Of a DNA stretch of 64,000 nt, positions 1 through 9,500 are shown one piece after another. The stretch is from NCBI GenBank assembly GCA_964411985.1, contig CAYPNF010000007.1:62001-126000 (forward strand), written 5' to 3'. This DNA is from CAYPNF01 sp964411985. GTDB taxonomy: Bacteria; Verrucomicrobiota; Verrucomicrobiia; Limisphaerales; J093. Both the position numbers and the translations under genes were made by a program. Every line of letters starts with the position of its first letter. Within the stretch, counting starts at the first letter, position 1. The notes beneath the pieces were generated by a model that did no database searches, was not told the DNA's origin, and saw nothing but the letters and a program-made list of their open reading frames with translations.

Positions 1-1537
1 AGCCTACCTTGGTGTGGGTGCGCACATCCAAGGCAACGGCTCCATGCCTCCTGTGCCCCAGTAACATGTCCCAATCCATCAGGGTTCGTTGGGCTTGGTC
101 CTGTTGATTCTCGAATCGCAGTAATTCGGAATGGATCGTTACCCCGGGCACTTGATTGAAGTCGATGCCGCGGAAAGGTTCCAGCCAGTCATCGGATTCA
201 CGCGCTTCACGGTAGTAACTTCGGTAACCCCGGAGAGCATGGATCAGCGTCGGTTCTTCAAGCAGTTTCGTGGTGATCAGAGCCTCATCGAGGTTGATCG
301 ATAGCAGTGGAAACTGGCGGTGCCCGGAGGCGAACTGGAAAGTGGAGAAGACCGGCAAGTAGAGACGGGATGGAACAGGGGAGAACGTGAAGTTGGTTTG
401 GAAATCTCTGGCCAGAGGTAACGCTCCGTTGGCGGGTAACCCGGCCTTGATCTTGAGGGTGTAAGTTCGCTCCAGATCGAACTTGGCTTTGAGAGCGATT
501 CCCTGCCATCCGAGATCGGCTTCTAACCCCGTTGGCAATGGAGTGAGCTCGACCCAGTCGGTGATATTGGTGGCGATGACATTCTCCCCCAGCGACTTGT
601 TGAGCAGGATTTGGAGCCGCCGGCCACGCGAGATTGTATTCAGGGCTTCCACGCCTTGAACCTGGAACGGTTGCACGTCTCCAAGGGGTTGGGACCAGTC
701 GGTCTCCAGCCGCAGTCCAGCCTGTTCGGTGCACGGCAATCCTCTTCGCACCAGAAGCCTCCATCCTTTTCCCGGCGGAAGCGGGGAGGCGGGCCAGACG
801 TGCACGCTGTTCGTCAGCCACTCGTCTGGGGCAGTTTCGGTGCTTGCCTGGGGATGACCCGATTTGGGGATCGTCGGCTTGACTCCCCCGCTCCCGAAAC
901 GCTGGAACCAGGTTTTCTCGGGTTGGCCGGAACCCCACCAGGTCCCGTAGGCGTAACCGCTGCATTCAGATTGTCTCAGGGCTTTCACCTGGGCTGGCAC
1001 CCTGTGGCCTGCAGTATCCTGGAAATGCACGTACTGCGACAGCGTGCTGGCATCGACTCCGCCGTTGAAGTCCAGTCGAAGGTTGGGGAGAGCGGGGGCG
1101 TTACTCGCATCCATGCTCCCAGGTTGTACGCTGCGTACTTGGAATCCGGGAGTCCGCAGTTCCCGGTCCAGATGGGCTGCTACGGGCGATCCCTGGGGGC
1201 TTTTCAGCCCGGGCCTGAGCTGCAGACGATACAGAGTGGCCATCCGCATCGGAGCGGTGGGGGTAAAAACCCCGCTGCGGGGGGTGAACCAGACAAACTC
1301 GCCAGGCAAGCTTGGGGATAAAACCAACGGGGACAAGGAATTAGACACACCGACCCGGTCTGAGGAAACAATCGCCTGCTCGAACCGGAGTTCAAAGGTG
1401 GTGGAAGGTTCCAGGATTTCTGAGCCGAGCACGAGTTCTACACCCGTGTTTTTGAGGGGGGAACGAAAACAGGAGGTGGCGAGAAGAAGGACGGTCAGGC
1501 CAGTCAGGACGGCTTGGCCCAGCGAAAGGCGTTTCAT
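1..1537 (-). CDS. alpha-2-macroglobulin-like secreted protein, N-terminal 512 residues (cut by window edge)
   Basis: A reading frame without stops runs from an ATG at 1537 to the left edge, so only the N-terminal 512 codons are visible. The protein starts MKRLSLGQAV and has a hydrophobic segment ending LLLATSCF, which fits a signal peptide or weak lipoprotein signal. Several beta-rich Ig/macroglobulin-like segments follow, for example SRLYLPVFSTFQF near residue 405 and LIHALRGYRSYYREARE near residue 450. This layout resembles bacterial alpha-2-macroglobulins, large envelope proteins thought to trap proteases. The thioester region, if there is one, lies outside the window. It is divergent from the rhomboid gene at 1721, with about 180 bp between them. 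A generic Ig-like surface protein is the alternative. The frame and signal are seen directly; the family is inferred by resemblance. Confidence 0.65.
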   Translation of the reverse strand, partial: MKRLSLGQAVLTGLTVLLLATSCFRSPLKNTGVELVLGSEILEPSTTFELRFEQAIVSSDRVGVSNSLSPLVLSPSLPGEFVWFTPRSGVFTPTAPMRMATLYRLQLRPGLKSPQGSPVAAHLDRELRTPGFQVRSVQPGSMDASNAPALPNLRLDFNGGVDASTLSQYVHFQDTAGHRVPAQVKALRQSECSGYAYGTWWGSGQPEKTWFQRFGSGGVKPTIPKSGHPQASTETAPDEWLTNSVHVWPASPLPPGKGWRLLVRRGLPCTEQAGLRLETDWSQPLGDVQPFQVQGVEALNTISRGRRLQILLNKSLGENVIATNITDWVELTPLPTGLEADLGWQGIALKAKFDLERTYTLKIKAGLPANGALPLARDFQTNFTFSPVPSRLYLPVFSTFQFASGHRQFPLLSINLDEALITTKLLEEPTLIHALRGYRSYYREARESDDWLEPFRGIDFNQVPGVTIHSELLRFENQQDQAQRTLMDWDMLLGHRRHGAVALDVRTHTKVG

Positions 1538-1720
1538 AGAGATACGCGTCGAATTCGAGACCCAGCTTCAGGGTTTGGACGACACTTCAGTCAGTCGGCG
1601 GCAGGCTGACTCGCCCCGAGTGGAAGTCAAGGACCGGTTATTCACCGGCACGGTTCGGTTGGGGCTACACGTGATGCCGCCATCGTTGCGCGTCCAGCCG
1701 GATCGTGTCACAATCCGCCG

Positions 1721-2296
1721 ATGGGTAACGGACCGAAAAAGCGTTCCATGGGGGACGCCGTCGAGATCAGCGCCATCCTGGTGGGGGTAATGTTCGCCAT
1801 TGGCGTTCTGACTTTTGTCTTCCATCTTCCAACGCGGCAATTCGGAATCCTCCCCCGAACGGTTCCAGGGCTCCTCGGAGTGGTGTGCTCGCCGTTGCTG
1901 CATGCCAACTATGGACATCTGACGACCAATGCGGCTCCGTTGTTTTTGCTGTTGATGCTGCTGTTTGCCGATGCGGCGTACCGCCCCGTCTCCTCCTTGG
2001 CCATGATCTGGATTGTCAGCGGCTTGGGCACCTGGTTGATCGGTCGTGGAAACGCGATCCACCTGGGGGCAAGCTCCATTATTTACGGTCTGTTCATGTA
2101 TCTCCTCGTTTGCGGGTTTCTCCTGCGCAGTTGGCGCGGGATCCTGATAGCGGTGGTGGTTTTCTTGCTCTATGGGGGGATTGTGTATGGAGTGTTGCCG
2201 AGGGACGCCGGTGTTTCCTGGGAAGCTCACCTCTCTGGAGCGCTCTCCGGAGTCTGGGCGGCCTTGCTGCTGCACAAGAAGGGCCGATCGAAGTAG
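1721..2296 (+). CDS. rhomboid family intramembrane serine protease
   Basis: A 191-residue, very hydrophobic protein with about six predicted membrane segments. It has the rhomboid signatures in order: HANYGHLTTN (residues 61-70, with the conserved Asn and the GH pair), GASS with the nucleophile Ser near 118, and WEAHLSG with the base His at 170. The usual GxSG reads GASS here, but the catalytic Ser is kept. Rhomboids cut membrane proteins within or near transmembrane helices. The ATG at 1721 is used; an internal ATG at 1748 (MGDAVEIS) would remove only a charged leader. It is a single gene with repeats downstream. Confidence 0.92.
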   Translation: MGNGPKKRSMGDAVEISAILVGVMFAIGVLTFVFHLPTRQFGILPRTVPGLLGVVCSPLLHANYGHLTTNAAPLFLLLMLLFADAAYRPVSSLAMIWIVSGLGTWLIGRGNAIHLGASSIIYGLFMYLLVCGFLLRSWRGILIAVVVFLLYGGIVYGVLPRDAGVSWEAHLSGALSGVWAALLLHKKGRSK

Positions 2297-2311
2297 TGGG
2301 CAGCGGAACAA

Positions 2312-2422
2312 GATCAAGGTAGGGCCGGGCTCTCCGCAGCCCGCCGTCCCGACTCACCACAGAACACACAGAGCACACAGAAGCCAGAAGAGACAACCAC
2401 GAATGACACGAATGACACGAAT
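2312..2422. repeat. intergenic repeat, family alpha, copy 1
   Basis: The block begins GATCAAGGTAGGG, continues CTCTCCGCAGCCCGCCG and CACCACAGAACACA, and ends with three tandem copies of an ACACGAATG unit (2398-2422). The same order recurs at 4079-4222, and a weaker version near 45027-45130. There is no credible reading frame. It is a noncoding repeat family of unknown function, placed around the secreted-protein gene at 2720. Confidence 0.7.
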
Positions 2423-2450
2423 GCCTGGGTGCCGCCACGGATGAACTAAA

Positions 2451-2646
2451 CTGGCTTTCCGCTGGCACCACGAGCTGCGCCGCGCACTGCACAAGCTGCC
2501 GCACAACGGAACGTGCGTGCAAAACCCGCCAGGTTTTGGAGTGCGGCGCCGCCCAGGTGCCGCTTTCCCCCTCCTGCAGCCCTCGAGTCCATCTCGGGTT
2601 TATCGCGAAAACGACAAAGTGTTAGATTAAGTGTGCGACAAAGGAA
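2451..2646. repeat. intergenic repeat, family beta, copy 1
   Basis: It contains GAGCTGCGCCGCGCACTGCACAAGCTG followed by GCCGCTTTCCCCCTCCTGCAG and CCATCTCGGGTTTAT, ending GTGTGCGACAAAGGAA. A near-identical block lies at 46379-46646 and a shorter one at 4707-4770. The strongest match is 2558-2646 against 46559-46646. The remaining bases up to the stop of the next gene, about 2647-2719, hold no gene. Confidence 0.75.
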
Positions 2647-2696
2647 GTGTTCCTCAATAGAGTCAAACTCCAGGCCGCGCTGGAATCACAGCCAAT

Positions 2697-2731
2697 CACT
2701 CGCCGTCTTCCGACAGCGATTACGGAACCGT
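2697..2731. repeat. short repeat at the gene 3' end, family gamma, copy 1
   Basis: The motif CACTCGCCGTCTTCCGACAG followed by CGATTACGGAA overlaps the 3' end of the secreted-protein gene. Close relatives occur at 4853-4885 and at 45208-45244, the latter at the same place relative to the paralogous gene. A shared 3' flank fits duplication of gene plus flanks. Confidence 0.6.
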
Positions 2732-3643
2732 CTTTAACCGGTAGAATGAGGACGGATTCGTGGGCGTGACCGTGTACTGGTTGTTGGTGATGCCCGGCAC
2801 CGTGACCCAGGCGGGATCGCTGAGCTTCAGCTTCTGTTCCAAGACCATGTTGGTGGCGTTGGTGGACCAGGAGAGGTTGATTGCATTTGTGCCTTTTGCG
2901 CCTACTTGAAGGACAGTACCCGCGCGGACTCCGGCCACCACATCCTGATCCGGAATTGGGTTGACGGAGGCCTCAGCTATTTGGACCACCTTACCTCCCT
3001 TGGGTGTTTCGGAGAACACCAACCTCACCCAACCTAGGTGCCACCCGTCAGTGCTCTGGATACGAAAACCGAACAGAACATTGGTGGCTGAGGGAGGCCC
3101 TAGCTTAAGGTACCCGGGTTCGATGGAGATATCCGGGTTTATGGAGGGGATGCCGTAACTCAAAGTCCGGTAGGTCCACCCAAACCCGATTCCTTTCAGC
3201 CGCGCAACGTTGGTGGGCTGGATCCATCCCCAAGCGCTATCGAGAGCGGGCTTGGCCGGAAGGGTCTGGCCTTGAGTGAGCCGAGCCTCGGGCGGGATGT
3301 ACATACAGCCCCCCCAGATCTCCTTGCTGAGGTACATCTGGACATGAGGCTCTGCAAATAAGGCTTGGGTTTCGTCCCTCCAACCGCAGATCAAGTACGG
3401 GATTTGCTCTCCGCGCTTCCCGCCGGCAATCCGATCAATCAAGCGAAAGTCCATCTTGCCGTCCAAATCCAAATCAAGGATATTGGTGGAACCTCCAAGC
3501 GTCCCTCCATTGCTCCAAACGCTGTTTGAACCACAATCGTAGTAATTGGGACAGCCCGGTTCCTGAGCCTGAACCGAGCTCACGCAAGTAGCATCAATGC
3601 AGACTCCGAGGCCGAAGACTATGGCTAAGAACATATGGCTCAT
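2720..3643 (-). CDS. secreted protein of unknown function with C-terminal FYRL-type beta domain (paralog 1)
   Basis: A 307-residue protein. Translation probably begins at the ATG at 3643 (MSHMFLAIVFGLGVC), which gives a normal signal peptide. A longer in-frame start at 3676 would add 11 residues taken from the decayed upstream gene. The mature part contains NILDLDLDGKMDFRLID, an Asp-rich calcium-type motif. The last 45 or so residues (WSTNATN, QKLKLSDPAWV, GITNNQYTVTP, FYRLKTVP) are nearly identical to the end of the protein at 45237-46154, while the rest of the two proteins has diverged. The same kind of ending appears in the subtilisin at 26803. No enzymatic motif was seen. It is probably exported; the function is unknown. 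Confidence 0.8.
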   Translation of the reverse strand: MSHMFLAIVFGLGVCIDATCVSSVQAQEPGCPNYYDCGSNSVWSNGGTLGGSTNILDLDLDGKMDFRLIDRIAGGKRGEQIPYLICGWRDETQALFAEPHVQMYLSKEIWGGCMYIPPEARLTQGQTLPAKPALDSAWGWIQPTNVARLKGIGFGWTYRTLSYGIPSINPDISIEPGYLKLGPPSATNVLFGFRIQSTDGWHLGWVRLVFSETPKGGKVVQIAEASVNPIPDQDVVAGVRAGTVLQVGAKGTNAINLSWSTNATNMVLEQKLKLSDPAWVTVPGITNNQYTVTPTNPSSFYRLKTVP

Positions 3644-3926
3644 GGCTGTGCCTCCGGTTGAGGAATCAGAATCCAAGCATAATCCTTGGCCGACCCTGAG
3701 TCGAAAGGATTATCTCCGAACTTCCCGTTGCCGACGATGACCCCTTGGTTGTTGATGGCCTCGGCAGACTTGAGGTTCCATTGAGCTCGCTGGAATGGTG
3801 GTGGGAAGTGGAACCTGGTGGCGCAATCCAGTACGTCGCGCCGTTCAAGCGGGGAGGAGAGAGGAGGATCAGCAGAACCATCGGCAGTGCCCTCAGACTA
3901 CCGAAAACACGAAAGAGACCCCACAC
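3640..3926 (-). pseudogene. remnant of a HAF-repeat secreted protein, frameshifted
   Basis: Reading leftward, one frame opens with a signal-like LRALPMVLLILLSPP and ATYWIAPPG (3926 to about 3800). The homology then continues in another frame as WNLKSAEAINNQGVIVGNG and DYAWILIPQPEAQP, ending in a TGA at 3640 that overlaps the ATG of the next gene. AINNQGVIVG is the hallmark of HAF extracellular repeats. Start and end are present but the middle is missing and the frame is broken, so this is the collapsed remnant of a longer secreted gene. The counterpart upstream of the paralog at 46154 is decayed further. Confidence 0.6.
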
Positions 3927-4011
3927 CTCGATTTCATAACATGATTTTACTCAGCTTGGAGTCGAGGATAAGCAGATCCGGGATGAGAAGGCAAGCGATT
4001 CCTGATTTCTT
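3811..4011. repeat. duplicated upstream flank of the secreted-protein paralogs, copy 1
   Basis: From GGTGGCGCAATCCAGTACGT through CACCTCGATTTCATAACATG to GATTCCTGATTTCT this segment aligns with 46173-46380, with scattered substitutions and a few short indels. It covers the signal-peptide part of the decayed upstream gene and its leader. Together with family gamma it shows that the two secreted-protein loci share both flanks. Confidence 0.75.
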
Positions 4012-4078
4012 TTGGTTACTTTTTCGAGACAAGGAACCGCGAAGGAACGCTAATCTGCGCAAATGGGGGGCGGGCCAC

Positions 4079-4222
4079 GATCAAGGTGGGGCTCTCCGCA
4101 GCCCGCCGCCTCTCGTTCACCACAGAACAGAGGAGAGCACAGAAAAGGCTCCGACTTAGTCGCACACTGAATCGCACACTTTGTCGAAGCGTAACCACGA
4201 ATGACACGAATCACACAAATGG
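4079..4222. repeat. intergenic repeat, family alpha, copy 2
   Basis: Begins GATCAAGGTGGGGCTCTCCG, continues CACCACAGAACAG, and ends ACCACGAATGACACGAATCA, matching the order at 2312-2422. Between these parts it carries CGCACACTGAATCGCACACT, an inverted relative of the GTGTGCGAC end of family beta. No gene. Confidence 0.65.
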
Positions 4223-4894
4223 GAATCCGCCCCAGGCAAGTTAGGGCAGGCCTCAGCACCGCGCCGTCATTGTCTTACAGAAGGTAACGAAGTGAACGAA
4301 GATCCTGATGAAACAGGAACAGAAACCCGCTTCATGGTCCTTCCTGCTCTTCATGGTGAAGATCCTTTGTGCTGGACCCTTCACACCTCCCAAAAGCTAG
4401 GGCGACGGTCGCAGCCCCGCCGTTCGTTCTCTCTTGTAGCCGCCGTCGGAAGACGGCGCACTTCCCATTTCACGCGGAGTGGGAATGTGTGAACGGATTC
4501 CGAAAACGGCGTGGCGCTTCGCTTCGCGCCGTACTCCATGACACCCTCTCCCGTTCAGACAAAGTGCTCGATCCAGCGCGCGAGAATGGAGATCCACCGA
4601 GGCTCGCAGATAGCCGCAGATATTGATTTTTCATGACACTCCCTTTTATGCTCATCTGCGAACATCTGGCTCTGCGGATTACTTCCTCTTAGACTCCGTA
4701 CCAAACGCCCGAACCCATCTCGGGTTCATCCCGAAATCGTCAAAGTGTTAGATTCAGTGTGCGACTAAGAAAACCGAAACAGACAGGAAGAAGGGTCTTC
4801 TGTTTTGCATCGCGGAGGATCGAGAGTGCAAGGGCAAGCAGCCTGGACGGACACTCACCCTCTTCCGGGGACGACTACGGAGTGGCATGCTGGT
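4223..4894. other. gene-free intergenic stretch with repeats
   Basis: About 670 bases without a convincing gene. It holds a perfect hairpin CGCCGTC-GGAA-GACGGCG (4441-4458), a family beta fragment (4707-4770) and a family gamma-like fragment (about 4853-4885) next to the 3' end of the epimerase gene. The short frames here lack family resemblance and overlap on both strands. Confidence 0.6.
4707..4770. repeat. intergenic repeat, family beta, copy 2 (partial)
   Basis: CCGAACCCATCTCGGGTTCA followed by CAAAGTGTTAGATTCAGTGT and GCGACTAAGA. It aligns with the right half of 2451-2646 and of 46379-46646. Confidence 0.65.
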
Positions 4895-6214
4895 TCACTT
4901 CTTGACCATCGGCGCGAAGGTATCCACGAATTTCACGATGGCACGAACGTCGTGGTAGTTCGCCTTCCAATTGTGCGCCTTGCCCGTGCTCTTGGGTTTC
5001 CCTTCTTCGGTGACGGTGTCCATCCAGATGCCATCCTTGGGATCGGCTTGGTATTGTCGCACGAAACCGCAGAGTTTGATGAGCGCTTCGCGATAAGAAG
5101 GATCGAACTGGTGACGCAGAGCGTCGCTGAGGGCCGCCATCATTTCGGCTTGTGCCCACCAGACCTTGTCGCGCTTTGCAGCTGGGCTGTCGCTGAAGCC
5201 TCGATCGTACAGACCGCCTCTTTCCCAGTCATATCCGTACTGGAGCGAGTGACGCAAGACCGACTCGAAATGGCCCCAGGCAGGCTTTTGATCCAGGACT
5301 TCCTGCGCGCGGAGCATCAGCCAGGCGAACTCCACGTTGTGGCCGTAGGAGAGACCTGCGCTCCGCGGATCTTGGACGGAACTCCAATTCGGGTTCCGAT
5401 GGAATGCAGCGAGGCGGGCGTCTGCGGGATAGAAATAGGTCTGGTTGATTCGCAGGGCTTCCTTGAGGGAACGTCCGACCAGCCAGTTGTCTGTTTCCTC
5501 GTAGAGTTCTGTCAGGGCTTCCATGTAATGGAGGTGCGAGTTGGCGCTCTTCAGACCCACTACCTCCACCTCGTTCCTTGGATCTCCAGGGCGTAGCAAC
5601 TCCCAGTTGCGGGCGGCATGCTCCATCCACCCCCCATGTTTGTCATCGTGGAGTTTGGCGTCGATGACTTCGTAAAGACGCAGGGCATTTTTCAGAGCGC
5701 ATTGGTCTCCGCTGGCTCGGTAATACTCGATCAGGGCATAGACGACAAAGGACTGACCGTAGAGGAGTTTCGCGTCCTGGGTGGGGTTGCCATTCAGATC
5801 GGTTTTCCAGTAGTAGCCTCCGTTCTCGGGATCTTGAAAATGCCGAATCAGGAAATCATAACCCTCGCGGGCGGCGAGCAGGTAGTCCCGCTTGGAGTCC
5901 GGGCAGAGGCCCTTGCGATGGATGTGGGAGAAGGTCCAGATCATTCGGGTCTGGCCCACCAACTGCTTCTCGCGTGCCGGTCTGCGGCCTGCCACCGCGT
6001 CATCCGACAGGAGGTAGCCACCGCGTTTCCAGTCCACGGCGGTGTCGTACCAATAAGGCATGGTCTTTTGCTGGAGCTCCTGGCGGAAGACATATCCAAG
6101 CGAGGCAAGGTCGGCATCCGTGCCCGCAGCGGAGGGGAAGGACAGCACGGAGGACAGAAACAGGAAGAGGGACAATTGCCGAGCACAGCGTTCTGCGCAG
6201 GAAATGAGTTTCAT
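4895..6214 (-). CDS. N-acylglucosamine 2-epimerase (AGE) family protein, exported
   Basis: A 439-residue protein of the (alpha/alpha)6-barrel AGE/cellobiose 2-epimerase superfamily, whose members epimerize or isomerize sugars at C2. Typical segments are YWYDTAVDWKRGGYLL, QTRMIWTFSHIH, NGGYYWKTDLNG, YGQSFVVYALIEYYRASGD, HGGWMEHAARNWE, NSHLHYMEALTELYE and GHNVEFAWLMLRA. The two conserved His regions are present. The chosen ATG at 6214 (MKLISCAERC) leads into a hydrophobic SLFLFLSSVLSFPSAAG signal peptide; a TTG further upstream at 6250 is less likely. Export suggests it acts on sugars in the periplasm. The exact substrate cannot be read from the sequence. Confidence 0.88.
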   Translation of the reverse strand: MKLISCAERCARQLSLFLFLSSVLSFPSAAGTDADLASLGYVFRQELQQKTMPYWYDTAVDWKRGGYLLSDDAVAGRRPAREKQLVGQTRMIWTFSHIHRKGLCPDSKRDYLLAAREGYDFLIRHFQDPENGGYYWKTDLNGNPTQDAKLLYGQSFVVYALIEYYRASGDQCALKNALRLYEVIDAKLHDDKHGGWMEHAARNWELLRPGDPRNEVEVVGLKSANSHLHYMEALTELYEETDNWLVGRSLKEALRINQTYFYPADARLAAFHRNPNWSSVQDPRSAGLSYGHNVEFAWLMLRAQEVLDQKPAWGHFESVLRHSLQYGYDWERGGLYDRGFSDSPAAKRDKVWWAQAEMMAALSDALRHQFDPSYREALIKLCGFVRQYQADPKDGIWMDTVTEEGKPKSTGKAHNWKANYHDVRAIVKFVDTFAPMVKK

Positions 6215-6560
6215 GGATGAGATGCTGCCAGCTTCGGTGGTTGACGACAAGTCTTGAGAGTGTTCAGGCTTGATTCCTTATCCACAGAGCGGGTTCTGTC
6301 GATGCCGCCAGTGTCTAGTGGGATTTGTAGGTGCACTAATGTATGATTGCTATTCTCGTTTTCCGAGATTATAGCTTTGTATAGATCGGCATGTCGCGAA
6401 ACGATGTAACAGTCCATCTCCTGAGCAAGGAACCGAACGGGCGGAGGTATTGCGGTGACGGAAGGGGGGCGTTCTGATAAAGCAGACTGACAAAAGCATC
6501 CCGACTCTGCCACAAAGCGCTGCCAAACGTGGTTCGTGGCGGGCGTGGGTCATTCTGCTC

Positions 6561-9500
6561 GTGGGTGTCTTGACGAGCTCCTTGGCGGCGCTTTATGTCA
6601 AATCCGACCTCGACCAAGGCGCCCGGCGTGAGTTCGGTTTCGTTTGCGAGGAGATCCGCGGCAAGATCCGCGATCGTCTGAGAGCGCACGAACAGGTTTT
6701 GCGCAGTGGGGCGGCCTTCTTCCAGGTCGCAGGCGGGGTGGACCGCCATGCGTGGCGGCTCTTCACTGATCTTCAGAAAGTGGATCAGCAACTCCCCGGC
6801 ATCCAGGGGATCGGTTTTTCGCTGAAGATCCCTCGCGAAAGATTGTCACAACACGTTCAGGAAATCCGGGCAGAAGGCTTTCCGACGTACCAAGTACGTC
6901 CCGAGGGTGAGCGTGAGATCTATTCCTCCATTATTTACCTCGAACCCTTCACGAACCGGAATCTGCGTGCTTTTGGGTACGACATGTTTAGCGAACCGGT
7001 CCGACGCGAGGCCATGGAGCGGGCTCAGGATGAGAACACCGCCGCTCTCTCGGGTCGGGTTACGCTTGTACAGGAAACCGAGAAGGATGTCCAAGCAGGC
7101 ACCTTGATGTATGTGCCGGTCTATCGCAAGAACGTGCCCAACGAGACCAAGGCTCAGCGACGCGAGGCCCTCCTTGGCTGGGTCTACAGCCCCTACCGAA
7201 TGAACGACCTGATGCAGGGGATCTTGGGGGGGTGGGATTTGGCCGGCCAGAACCGGGTCCGCTTGGAGGTGTTTGACGGTGCGGTCGCATCACCTGAGAA
7301 CCTCCTTTATGACAGCCAGGCGGCTGGGGAGGGAGTCAGGCCAGTTGGATCCAGACCCTCGCTGAGGCAGGAGATTACTGCCGCAGGACGCCAGTGGACC
7401 CTACTCTTTACTCCTGCGGGTCCCCAGCCCTTGGCTGTGGACTACGGTAAAGTGTGGCTGGTTTTGTGCGGGGGCTTGTCGACGAGTCTGTTGCTCTCCG
7501 GATTATTCGTCTCGGTCATGAACACCCGGTTTCAAGCCTGGCAGATCGCCCGACGGCTCACCGAGCAGCTGAGAGAAAGCGAGGAACGACTGCGCCTGGC
7601 GGTGGACGGAGCCCAGTTGGGCATTTGGGATTGGAGCATCGCTGAGGATCAACTGGCCTGGTCGGACATCTGCCGCGCCTTTCATGGGGTTCGGCCCGAT
7701 TCGAAGTTGAGTTTTGCCGTCTGGGAGGCTTCCGTTCATCCGGAAGATCGCGAGGCTGCCACCCAGGCCGTTCATAGTAGCCTGAAGGGGCGCACGGAGT
7801 TCCACCACGAGTATCGGGTCCGTTGGCCTGACGGCACAGAACGTTGGATTGCTGCTTTGGGCCGGGTCTACTACGGGTCGGATGGGGCTTCAGCAGGTAT
7901 GCGAGGCGTGGTCAGCGACATTACGGTGCGCAAAGCGGCTGAGCAGGCTCTGCGCGACCTCAACACCAACCTCGAGCGGAAGGTTGAGATTCGCACCGCC
8001 GAGTTGGTGGAGGCGCAGGGTCGGGCCGAGTTGGCCTTGGCACAGATGGAGAAGTCGGAGTTTCGGTACCGAAGCATTTTTGAGAAGTCCCCCATGGGCG
8101 TGGCGCTTATCGATTCCCTTACGGGCAGCATCTTCGAAATCAACGAACGTTTCACTGAGATCGCAGGGCGCAGCAGGCAGGAGACGCTGTCCCTGGATTG
8201 GATGAGGATCACCCACCCTGATGATGCGCAGGAATACCAGGAAAAAATGAGGCAACTGAACGCTGGGAGCATTCCTGGCTTTCAAATGAACCGGCGCCTT
8301 TTGCGCCCCAACGGCACCGTGGTCTGGACCAGCATTACGGTTGTGCCCGTGACGGTCGAAGCGGGCGAGAGCCGGCGGCACCTCTGCATTGTGGAGGACG
8401 TCACCGAACGCAGAGGAATGGAAGAGCGGCTCCGGGAGTCTCAAAAGATGGAGGGAATCGGCCATCTGGCAGGAGGCATGGCACATGAGTTCAACAATAT
8501 CCTTGCGGCCATGATGCTAAGTCTGAGCCTGCTCCGTATGCGTCTGAGCACAAGCGATCAGGCTCTGCTGTCGGATTTAGATGCTCTAGTCCGACGGGCT
8601 GCAGGCCTGATCAAGCAGTTGCTGGCCTTCAGCAGGCAGTCGGTGATGCGGCGCGAGATCCTCGATCTTGGAGAAACGGTTGCCAGAGCCAGCGGGATGC
8701 TGCAGCCGGTCCTGGGCAATCGTATCGCCTTCGATTATTCGGGCATTCAACCCCAGCTCCGCGTGAGCGCCGACAAGGCTTTGATCGAGGAAGTGCTCAT
8801 TAACCTCTGCTACAACGCGCGGGATGCAATGCCTCAAGGCGGTTTGCTGACCATCAGGTTGAATGCCGAACTGGTGCAGGTGGAAGATCCCAACGCCCGG
8901 GTCGACGCCCGCCCGGGTCGACACGCCTGCCTCACCGTGGCGGACACAGGTTGCGGGATGACCGAGGCGACACTTAAACGGCTCTTTGAGCCATTCTTTA
9001 CCACGAAAGAGGTGGGGAAAGGCACCGGGCTGGGTCTGTCCACCGTGCGCGGGATTGTCCAACAGCACCAGGGCTGGATCGAAGTGCAGAGCGCACTTGG
9101 GCAGGGTAGCGTTTTTCGTGTTTATCTTCCGCTGGTGGAGGAGTCAGTCAGCACCCCCGCTGTTGCCCCCCGCTTGTTTGCTCCCGATTCCAGAGAGACG
9201 ATCCTGCTGGTTGAGGACGAACCGATGGTACGTGAGACAGCGCGGTCCTTCCTGGCCAGCGCTGGGTACGATGTGCTGGAAGCAGCCGACGGTGCGGAAG
9301 CGCTCAGGCTCTGGGAAAAGAACCGGGATAAGATCGGGCTCGTCTACACCGACATGGTCATGCCGGGTGAGCTTTCGGGTTTGGAGTTGGCAACCCGGCT
9401 CTTGGCTGTTTGCCCAACCTTGAAGGTCATCGTAACCAGCGGTTACAGCACCGAACTTCCGGCCCTGAGCAAGATGGCAGCTTCAGCCATTCTTTTCCTC

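Noticed and set aside
285..1321. Several frames of 200-250 codons on both strands near the left edge
   Set aside because: They conflict with the uninterrupted 512-codon frame on the minus strand that starts with a signal peptide at 1537.
2398..2422. Tandem ACACGAATG units as a CRISPR or VNTR
   Set aside because: Three 9-bp units without spacers, part of a larger repeat family. No CRISPR array or cas gene was seen.
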